From: Candidatus Cloacimonadota bacterium
GTDB taxonomy: Bacteria > Cloacimonadota > Cloacimonadia > Cloacimonadales > TCS61
DNA length: 7,756 bases
Assembly (NCBI GenBank): GCA_027858325.1
Contig: JAQICU010000305.1
Span: 1 to 7,756 of the forward strand
Reading direction: 5' to 3'
Positions within the stretch are counted from its first letter, which is position 1; each line of letters starts with the position of its first letter. Shown here piece after piece: positions 1 through 5,526 of the stretch. A program made the translations under genes and the position numbers. The notes under the pieces were generated by a model, which saw only the letters and a list, made by a program, of their open reading frames with translations, ran no database searches and was not told where the DNA came from.

Positions 1-189
1 AGATACTTCTTGACATAGGACGATCTGACAATTAAGGTTCATAAAAATGTAAAAAAATTCATTGATGAAAATCCTAATTTCTTTAATGATATTGAAAATT
101 CCATTAAATTCGTTTCAGATAGCAGATTAGACTTTGATAAATTCAGAGTTTTTTCTACCAAAACAAATAAAGAATTTACAGTTGAATAA
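1..189 (+). pseudogene. C-terminal tail of an RNase E/G-like protein, interrupted by an in-frame stop
   Basis: Only the end of the gene lies in the window. The frame beginning at base 1 reads RYFLT, then TAG (16-18), then 56 codons starting DDLTIKVHKNVKKFI and ending FRVFSTKTNKEFTVE before TAA (187-189). By eye this resembles the C-terminal region of ribonuclease G/E: a strand like LTIKVH followed by a helix (compare FVVYASPAVAEAL in E. coli RNase G), then IKFVSDSRLDFDKFRVFS in the place of the family's final VQIEPLYNQEQFDV. RNase G matures 16S rRNA and decays mRNA in the cytoplasm, and its gene often precedes rplU-rpmA, which supports the call. The TAG breaks the frame in a poorly conserved linker. 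It could be a real truncation, a point error near a contig edge, or read-through. The catalytic part lies outside the window. The same frame stays open after the TAA to a TAG at 256-258. Confidence 0.5.
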
Positions 190-201
190 ACAGAGTATAA
201 T
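175..201 (+). promoter_or_regulatory. possible sigma70-like promoter for rplU-rpmA
   Basis: TTTACA (175-180) and a perfect TATAAT (196-201) are separated by 15 bases, which is short of the usual 16-18. Transcription would start near 208 and give a leader of about 65 bases before rplU. The site straddles the TAA at 187-189 of the RNase G-like frame. In AT-rich DNA a match this good can arise by chance, so the call is tentative. Confidence 0.3.
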
Positions 202-273
202 CTTCTTGACAATAAAACTGCTCAAAATTTCTTAGATAATCTCATTATGAATTGGTAGTTAGAAGGAGATTTA

Positions 274-588
274 ATGTACGCGATAGTAGATTTTAAAGGA
301 ACTCAATTCAGGGTCGAAAAAGACCAAATAATAAAAGTTCCATACATGAGTGAGTTGGAGATTGGAGCAGAAATTGAAATACAAAATGTATTACTCCTAC
401 ATTCTAACAATAATACAGTTATCGGAACTCCAACTGTTAAAAAAGCAAAAGTCCTTGCTGAAATCATAAACCATCTTAAGGATAAAAAAGTTATAGTTTT
501 TAAGAAAAAGAGAAGAAAAGGTTATGAAAAGAAACAAGGTCACAGACAGAATTATACAGAAATAAAAATTAAGGATATTATCAAATAG
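274..588 (+). CDS. rplU: large ribosomal subunit protein bL21
   Basis: Ribosomal protein bL21 binds 23S rRNA and is a structural part of the 50S subunit. The 104-residue product has the usual family length. It opens with MYAIVDFKGTQFRVEKDQII, the canonical N-terminal beta-barrel start (compare MYAVI..GGKQ..V..G in the family), and carries the family signature FKKKRRKGYEKKQGHRQ at residues 76-92, followed by the final strand TEIKIKDI. The start is well supported: AGAAGGAG lies at 261-268, five bases before the ATG. The gene ends in TAG, whose last G begins the G-rich SD of rpmA, so the two are almost certainly co-transcribed and translated together. No ysxB-type gene sits between them, as is usual outside Firmicutes. 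Confidence 0.97.
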   Translation: MYAIVDFKGTQFRVEKDQIIKVPYMSELEIGAEIEIQNVLLLHSNNNTVIGTPTVKKAKVLAEIINHLKDKKVIVFKKKRRKGYEKKQGHRQNYTEIKIKDIIK

Positions 589-597
589 GGGGGTAAC

Positions 598-858
598 ATG
601 GCACATAAGAAAGGCGTTGGTAGTAGTAGAAATGGAAGAGACAGTAACCCTCAATATCTAGGAGTGAAAAAATATGGTGGTCAGAAGGTTTTAGCTGGTA
701 ATATCATTATTCGCCAAAGAGGAACCAGAATCCACACAGGTGAAAATGTTGGTATTGGAAATGACTATACTATTTTCAGTCTAATAGAAGGTTTTGTAAG
801 ATTTGAAACTAAAAAGACCGGACGAAAATTCGTCAGCGTCTATCCAGAAAGAATTTAA
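598..858 (+). CDS. rpmA: large ribosomal subunit protein bL27
   Basis: bL27 is a 50S protein whose N-terminal tail reaches towards the peptidyl transferase centre. The 86-residue product begins MAHKKGVGSSRNGRDSNPQY, the textbook bL27 start, and continues with the signature region GGQKVLAGNIIIRQRGTRIH (residues 27-46) and GENVGIGNDYTIFSLIEG. It has no N-terminal extension of the kind that Firmicutes remove with the protease Prp, so the reactive tail is made directly after Met processing. The SD is the G-run at 588-593, which shares its first G with the rplU stop codon, four bases before the ATG. The gene ends at TAA 856-858, and an intrinsic terminator follows within about 20 bases, marking the operon end. 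Confidence 0.98.
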   Translation: MAHKKGVGSSRNGRDSNPQYLGVKKYGGQKVLAGNIIIRQRGTRIHTGENVGIGNDYTIFSLIEGFVRFETKKTGRKFVSVYPERI

Positions 859-875
859 TTTTAATCAACATAATT

Positions 876-899
876 AAGCAGCCTCGGCTGCTTTTTTTT
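876..899 (+). terminator. intrinsic terminator of rplU-rpmA
   Basis: AAGCAGC (876-882) pairs perfectly with GCTGCTT (887-893) around a CTCG tetraloop, and a run of eight T (892-899) overlaps the 3' edge of the stem. This is a classic Rho-independent terminator 17 bases after the rpmA stop. Confidence 0.93.
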
Positions 900-937
900 A
901 TCCCAAAATTTGTTTTTTTAAATAAAATATAATTTTT

Positions 938-943
938 GGAGGA
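938..943 (+). promoter_or_regulatory. Shine-Dalgarno site that fixes the pckA start
   Basis: GGAGGA ends four bases before the ATG at 948. A longer frame could begin at TTG 936, but that TTG overlaps this SD, has no SD of its own and would add only MEEF. The ATG at 948 (MASKSS) is therefore the supported start. Confidence 0.9.
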
Positions 944-947
944 ATTC

Positions 948-2681
948 ATGGCTAGCAAATCAAGCCACCTGTATTATTCAAACCTAAATGATTGTTCTAA
1001 GATTCGTGTAGTAGCAGAAACTGTGATGTTAAACCCAAAGGTTAAAAAAGTAACTGCTGCTGAAGCCTACGGAATAGCCTTAAAACAACCAGGAGTTTCC
1101 GAAACTGACATCAAGATATACCCCGCTTTTGCCAAGAAATTAGGACTTCCAGAAGGTGCAAATATCCTTAATGATTGTCATGGTAAGATAATCGGCAGGA
1201 CAGCAAAAGCCAGAGTATTTTATAATCGAATTAAAGAAGATGAGAAGACAAAAGTCGAAGGTGATATTCGCGAAGCTGTTTATCAACTTGAGCAGAATGA
1301 TCTGATAAAAGCAGAAGCTATCATTGGATTAGATAATGATCTGATGCTAAAAGGAACTTTTGTTACAACCAGATCTGATGCCATGAACGTTTTCAATTGG
1401 CTTTCTAATTTTACTCCATTTGAACTGTTAGAAGAAGAATATAAAAACAGCAAAGACCTCCCTATCCAGGATATCATCATTGTTGCATTCAATGATTGGA
1501 CCTGTGATGATCCGTATTATTGCAATATCGGCTCTCCCCAACTTGCACTTGTGGATGAACAACATAATGTCATCTTCAATTTGGGAATGCGCTATTTTGG
1601 GGAGCGAAAAAAAGGAACACTCACCCTTGCCTGGACTTCCGGTATGCGCCTTGGAATGGCTGCCTGCCATGGTGGTATAAAAGAGATCGACTTTACAACT
1701 TGTATAGATGACGATTCCAAGAAATTAGGTAAGAGATCTATTGCATTTTACGGACTTTCGGGTACAGGAAAATCATCTCATACAAATTCTGCAGATAATG
1801 CAGGAACAATGCCTGAAGGATTTTCCAAAGTAGTTCTTCACGATGACGCTTTCCAAATCGACACAAAAAATAAAGTATGCCGCGTATGGGAGCCTTCATT
1901 ATTCGATAAAACCGACAGTCGCCCTATTACTCATCCTGATTGGGAATATTGCATTTCTTTAATGAATCATGCTTTGATGGAAGTTAAAGGAAAACTATAC
2001 CCAATTGGTCTTGACCTGCGTCAAGCTAACGGTAGAGCGATTTTAGATAGAGATCTACTTGGAAAATGGGTTAATAAATGCAGCTTCCCAAAAGCTCTTG
2101 CTTGGCTCATGAAAGATACTGTACTCCCACCTATCTTGAAATTTAGTGACTATTACCTTGCTGTTGCAATGGGTGCTGCCCTTGTTACAAAAAGAAATAG
2201 AGCCGAAAATGTTACCGAAGAAGAACTCAAAAAACTTGTTTTTGAACCATTTGCAAATCCATTCCGTGTTTATGAACTTTGGAAAGATGTTGAATCTTTC
2301 CATAAAGTAATTAGCAGCGGAGCTGAATGTTATTGTTATAATTCTGCTTCATTTTGGAAATCATCCGATACAGACTTGGAAGATATAAAGCTAAATACAT
2401 CACTTACATTACAAACCGCAATACTTACAGATCAGCTTGAATGGAAAAAGTGGGAAGTCTTGCCAGGTGCGATGATCCCCACTAAAAAAACTATAGAAAA
2501 GATACTGCCTGGATATTATGATAAATATGATCCTAATAAACGACATAATCCAAAGAATTATCTAGATTTATTAAAAAGCCGATTCAAACAACGAAGAGAT
2601 TTTCTAAAAAGTTCTGATCTCGTCGCAAAACCTGAATTACTTAATAAGCTATTAAGGGTTTTAGAGATCAACTCAAAATAA
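948..2681 (+). CDS. pckA: divergent ATP-type phosphoenolpyruvate carboxykinase family protein
   Basis: The 577-residue product looks like ATP-dependent PEP carboxykinase, a cytoplasmic enzyme interconverting oxaloacetate + ATP and PEP + CO2 + ADP. Landmarks align by eye with E. coli PckA: GRTAK (83-87) with the substrate loop GRSPKD (Arg65); GERKKG (218-223) with GEMKKG, which holds a metal-binding Lys; His241 with His232; the P-loop GLSGTGKSS (269-277, Lys275) with GLSGTGKTT; HDD (298-300) with the kinase-2 GDD; NGR (361-363) with the Arg333 region; VLPP with VLPP; and EPFANPF with the FG-PF motif. Odd points: Ser replaces Thr after the P-loop Lys, the region matching the family's VNTGW-GKRI nucleotide loop (about residues 463-485) is poorly conserved, and it is longer than the usual 530-540 residues. 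Family membership looks firm; substrate and nucleotide are inferred. It sits alone between the rpmA terminator and a 174-base gap, in which I see no convincing terminator. Confidence 0.82.
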   Translation: MASKSSHLYYSNLNDCSKIRVVAETVMLNPKVKKVTAAEAYGIALKQPGVSETDIKIYPAFAKKLGLPEGANILNDCHGKIIGRTAKARVFYNRIKEDEKTKVEGDIREAVYQLEQNDLIKAEAIIGLDNDLMLKGTFVTTRSDAMNVFNWLSNFTPFELLEEEYKNSKDLPIQDIIIVAFNDWTCDDPYYCNIGSPQLALVDEQHNVIFNLGMRYFGERKKGTLTLAWTSGMRLGMAACHGGIKEIDFTTCIDDDSKKLGKRSIAFYGLSGTGKSSHTNSADNAGTMPEGFSKVVLHDDAFQIDTKNKVCRVWEPSLFDKTDSRPITHPDWEYCISLMNHALMEVKGKLYPIGLDLRQANGRAILDRDLLGKWVNKCSFPKALAWLMKDTVLPPILKFSDYYLAVAMGAALVTKRNRAENVTEEELKKLVFEPFANPFRVYELWKDVESFHKVISSGAECYCYNSASFWKSSDTDLEDIKLNTSLTLQTAILTDQLEWKKWEVLPGAMIPTKKTIEKILPGYYDKYDPNKRHNPKNYLDLLKSRFKQRRDFLKSSDLVAKPELLNKLLRVLEINSK

Positions 2682-2812
2682 AATAGACATATTACAAAAT
2701 TAAATAAACATCTGCAATTGACTGCTGTTGTTTTTCTTTATGAACTCAGCAAATTATTTTACTGTAGTCAAACTTATTGACAATTAATTCATTTTTTATT
2801 AATAAGTCGTTA

Positions 2813-2821
2813 TGTTACAAT
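2813..2821 (+). promoter_or_regulatory. possible extended -10 promoter for the lipoprotein/barrel operon
   Basis: TGTTACAAT fits the extended -10 pattern TGnTAnAAT, 34 bases before the lipoprotein ATG; transcription would begin near 2828. A consensus TTGACA also occurs at 2777-2782, but it is 33 bases away from this -10, and the sequence 17 bases downstream of it (TAATAA) is a poor -10. The rest of the 2682-2855 gap is AT-rich with nothing else recognisable. Confidence 0.35.
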
Positions 2822-2855
2822 ATGAATCAAAATTTATTTAGAGAAGGGGGAAAGA

Positions 2856-3539
2856 ATGAAAAACAAATTTTGGATTTTATTTCTATTCGTAATTTTACTT
2901 TCAAGTTTTTGGGCATGCTCACAGAAGGATCCAGTCGGGATCAAACAGGTATTGATGAATGACCCTGATGGACATGCTCCGGTTCTTACCGAGGTCCAAT
3001 TATTTGGTGATAGCATTAAAGTGGAATGGATGGACAATACTTCACCAGACAGTCAATTCAAGATCTACCGCAAGATCTCGGACGGAGCTTTTACAGAAAT
3101 TGCGATAATTGACTCCATACATTTTGAGTATTTCGATTCTTATGCATTTGAAGATAGCACATTAATAACTTATTATGTGGAAACGATTGCTCCAACTTAT
3201 ACTCAACAATCAAATCATTTGGAATACCTTTATGGTTATGGAATTCCAATAACTATCAGCGTTACAGTTGACATTTGGCCAGCTGAAGCATCATGGAATT
3301 TATATTACTATCCAACAGCATCCTATTACTTCCCAAGCGATCAAACTTTCAGCAATTCAAATGAAAATCAGACAGTAATTGTGAGTTTGGAGGAAGGACA
3401 TTATGCAGTTTATTGCTGGGATTCAGTTGGCGATGGTGGTATCGAAGGGATTGTAACGGATGAAGAATCTAATACTTTAGTCGATTGGGATGATAATGAC
3501 TATAGTTTTACGGGTCAATTCAGTTTCTGGGTAAATTAA
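2856..3539 (+). CDS. putative lipoprotein with an FN3-like domain and a C-terminal beta-sandwich-like domain
   Basis: No named family is recognised for the whole protein (227 residues). Residues 1-20 form a lipoprotein-type signal (MKNK, then a hydrophobic stretch to SSFWA) with Cys21 as the probable lipidated residue; the lipobox FWAC is loose because Trp is unusual just before the Ala. Residues 41-125 look like a fibronectin type III fold: APVLTEVQLFGDSIKVEWMD, then FKIYRKISDGAFTEIA, then the closing strand TLITYYVETIAP. Residues 130-227 resemble a secreted beta-sandwich domain seen in Bacteroidetes-like proteins, with VTVDIWPAEASWNLY, then VSLEEGHYAVYCWDSVGDGG and a Trp-rich end. FN3 modules usually mediate binding, so an adhesive or scaffolding envelope role is inferred. 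AGAAGGGGG (2842-2850) is the SD. The barrel gene follows after 19 bases, so the pair is probably an operon. Confidence 0.75.
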   Translation: MKNKFWILFLFVILLSSFWACSQKDPVGIKQVLMNDPDGHAPVLTEVQLFGDSIKVEWMDNTSPDSQFKIYRKISDGAFTEIAIIDSIHFEYFDSYAFEDSTLITYYVETIAPTYTQQSNHLEYLYGYGIPITISVTVDIWPAEASWNLYYYPTASYYFPSDQTFSNSNENQTVIVSLEEGHYAVYCWDSVGDGGIEGIVTDEESNTLVDWDDNDYSFTGQFSFWVN

Positions 3540-3558
3540 TGGGTAAGGAGTAATTAAA

Positions 3559-5298
3559 ATGAAAAAAATATTAGTTATTATAGCACTCACAACTTTAATG
3601 TTCAGTATGGTAAATGCTCAATCATCTTCTTTTAGGAATATAGCTTTGGGCTCAATCATTGATGATGATCTGGATCTTGTTAATGACCCGATCGAACTGA
3701 AATTCGTGGAAGGTAGTAGATTATATACAAATCTAAGTAATCTTGTAAATACCAATGAAGAGATACTTGCAAATAACAGTAGCGACACATTCTTGATAGG
3801 ATATTCCACTAAAAATCCGTTTATGGGAAATTTATGGAATTCTATTTTTTTCGAGTTCCAGAAGACAAAAATTGCAAATCCAGTTCAAATTGATTCTGAT
3901 TTAAATGGATTTGATGATGTTTTCGGGCATGGCTTATTGAGTGATGAATTCACCGGTTATTTTGATATTAATGGAGATGGATTATATGATATCATAGAAC
4001 AAATATCTCAAGAGCGATCAGATTATGATGAGGTAAACCAGGTTGAATTTACACTGAATAATACATACGATACTGGCAATTTTGTTTTGGGTGCAAAAAT
4101 TCATTACAGCTCCTATTCATCTGATGAAGATATTAGTTATGATATGAATTTCACGCATCATCTTATTGAGGAAAATTATAATGATTATACTCTAAATCAA
4201 TTTGATAACTCAAATGATCATTATCTGAATTCATTCTTAGATTTTCAAGCTTCTATACTTTTACCGGATTTCAGAGGATATGAAGTACGTGGTGATTTTA
4301 TATTCATGAACCAGAATTATTCTTCTGACCAACAAATTAATGATCATTATAGAGAAGATTACTTCGATCCTGATATTCTAGATCTTGAGGATTTCAATAT
4401 TGTTGAGGATGTTAGTAAAAACATTGTGGAACGTCCCGGAAACGCATTTACCCTTGGTACTTCAATGAGAAAGACTTTTGCAAAAGCTACTCAAAGAAAG
4501 AATGACGGTTATTGGAAAATTGGTGGTGGTATCACGTTGGGCTCTTACGATTACTCAGATCTGGATGAAGTAACACAAACTTATACAGAAAAGTACTATG
4601 ATGGACTGGATACTCTACTTACGGATTATCTTGAAATTGATACTGAGAATGCACTAATACAAGATAATGGAACTCAAAAAACAACTCAATTCTCAGTTAT
4701 GGGAAAGTTGAATTATCCTTTAAATGAAAAAATCTATTTTGGTATTGGTTTAAATTATAATTATCAGATTTTGAATAGAGAAACCGATTTTGTAGAAAGT
4801 ATTGAGAATATCTACGATTATGAGATCCTCGATGAATATGCTACTGCTGCAGATTATATTACAACCGAATCATACTCAATAACTGCAGACAGAACTTATG
4901 AACAATACAATTCAAACTTTTCTGTACCGGTTGGTATCGAATACAAATTCACCAATAACAATAAATGGGATCTCCGTTTTGGAAGTTTTTTTAGATCAGT
5001 TTGTTCAACTACAAACGATGCTAAAGTAATCAAAGATGCAACACCATTTACTACAGAGACAATATATGGTGATAGTACTTTTTATGTTGACATTGAAGAT
5101 TACACCTACGATTCTACGAGTGAGCAAACTAAAAGCACTAATAGTTCAACAAACTACTATTATGGCTTGGGATTCCGACCTACAGATAATCTTCAGATAG
5201 ATCTTCTGGGATTCTTAGGTGGAATTGGTGATGAAAATGATCTTTTCAATGCAGATTTCTACAAGCAACTCAGACTCTCATTCACACTTAAGTTCTAA
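3559..5298 (+). CDS. putative outer-membrane beta-barrel protein with acidic Ca-binding-like repeats
   Basis: I do not recognise a named family. The 579-residue product starts with a clear signal peptide (MKKILVIIALTTLMFSMVNA, cleavage expected before Gln21) and ends in alternating strand LRLSFTLKF. A C-terminal Phe after such a strand is the usual signal for BAM-dependent outer-membrane insertion. Many amphipathic stretches (FVLGAKIHYSSYS, WKIGGGITLGSY, IYFGIGLNYNYQIL, FSVPVGIEYKF, NYYYGLGFRP, LQIDLLGFLGGIG) suggest a barrel of roughly 10-16 strands with long acidic, Tyr-rich loops. Residues 112-120 (DSDLNGFDD) and 136-144 (DINGDGLYD) resemble dockerin/EF-hand calcium loops. It has one Cys (482). 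AAGGAG (3545-3550) lies 8 bases before the ATG. It is the last gene of a two-gene unit with the upstream lipoprotein and is followed by a strong terminator. A porin, transporter or surface-display role is possible. Confidence 0.7.
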   Translation: MKKILVIIALTTLMFSMVNAQSSSFRNIALGSIIDDDLDLVNDPIELKFVEGSRLYTNLSNLVNTNEEILANNSSDTFLIGYSTKNPFMGNLWNSIFFEFQKTKIANPVQIDSDLNGFDDVFGHGLLSDEFTGYFDINGDGLYDIIEQISQERSDYDEVNQVEFTLNNTYDTGNFVLGAKIHYSSYSSDEDISYDMNFTHHLIEENYNDYTLNQFDNSNDHYLNSFLDFQASILLPDFRGYEVRGDFIFMNQNYSSDQQINDHYREDYFDPDILDLEDFNIVEDVSKNIVERPGNAFTLGTSMRKTFAKATQRKNDGYWKIGGGITLGSYDYSDLDEVTQTYTEKYYDGLDTLLTDYLEIDTENALIQDNGTQKTTQFSVMGKLNYPLNEKIYFGIGLNYNYQILNRETDFVESIENIYDYEILDEYATAADYITTESYSITADRTYEQYNSNFSVPVGIEYKFTNNNKWDLRFGSFFRSVCSTTNDAKVIKDATPFTTETIYGDSTFYVDIEDYTYDSTSEQTKSTNSSTNYYYGLGFRPTDNLQIDLLGFLGGIGDENDLFNADFYKQLRLSFTLKF

Positions 5299-5316
5299 TT
5301 AGATCGCACAGTATTG

Positions 5317-5348
5317 ATAGCACCTGACATCTGTCGGGTGCTATTTTT
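5317..5348 (+). terminator. intrinsic terminator of the lipoprotein/barrel operon
   Basis: ATAGCACCTGACA (5317-5329) pairs with TGTCGGGTGCTAT (5332-5344), with one T-G wobble (5325-5336). At least 12 pairs can form around a small loop. A T-run (5344-5348, then CTT) follows. It begins 18 bases after the stop codon. Confidence 0.93.
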
Positions 5349-5400
5349 CTTGTCATTTTTTTATGGATTCCAGAACTTTACTAATGTTAGGGGGGAGTTA

Positions 5401-5490
5401 ATGAAAAATTATATTTATTTTTTTCTTTTAGGAAGAGAAAAATATGAAAGTTCTTGTCAGATGAACTTAGCTTATTATATTAAGCATTAA
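5401..5490 (+). CDS. possible 29-codon small ORF with a strong SD (doubtful)
   Basis: AGGGGGGAG (5389-5397) precedes an ATG that opens a frame of 29 codons starting MKNYIYFFLLGREKYESSCQ and ending at TAA 5488-5490. The N-terminus is short and hydrophobic, and the DNA around the start resembles that of the lipoprotein gene (a G-run, a short A/T spacer, then ATGAAAAA). It could be a small protein, a leader peptide for the AI-2E gene 36 bases downstream, or the truncated start of a lost secreted-protein gene. Against it, a good promoter candidate for the next gene overlaps its second half and the peptide matches nothing I know. Confidence 0.3.
   Translation: MKNYIYFFLLGREKYESSCQMNLAYYIKH
5454..5481 (+). 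promoter_or_regulatory. probable sigma70-like promoter for the AI-2E family gene
   Basis: TTGTCA (5454-5459) and TATATT (5476-5481), each five of six to consensus, are separated by 16 bases. Transcription would start near 5488 and leave a leader of about 39 bases before the ATG at 5527. It lies downstream of the terminator at 5317-5348, where a new promoter is needed. Confidence 0.5.
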
Positions 5491-5526
5491 TGAAAAAGAG
5501 AAATTATTGAGAGGATTAAAAGAATA

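Noticed and set aside
206..211. TTGACA as a -35 box for rplU
   Set aside because: No -10-like box at 16-18 bases; the nearest (GATAAT at 235-240) is 23 bases away.
1..588. TAA/TAG read as Gln (alternative genetic code)
   Set aside because: rplU ends at TAG and the other complete genes end at TAA at normal family lengths, so the standard code fits.
928..933. Perfect TATAAT as the pckA promoter
   Set aside because: No -35 at a usable distance, and the transcript would begin inside the SD; the box is likely chance in AT-rich DNA.
936..947. TTG start adding MEEF to PckA
   Set aside because: The TTG overlaps the SD of the ATG at 948 and has no SD of its own.
943..956. Cloning-vector look of GAATTC followed by ATGGCTAGC (EcoRI and NheI sites)
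   Set aside because: The sequence goes on into MASKSSHLYY rather than a vector tag, and the flanks are ordinary genomic DNA; coincidence.
2715..2738. Terminator after pckA (CAAT/GTTG before a T-rich run)
   Set aside because: Only about four pairs including a wobble, with an 8-base loop; too weak to call.
2718..2771. Inverted repeat TTGACT...AGTCAA after pckA
   Set aside because: Six pairs with a loop of over 40 bases is expected by chance.
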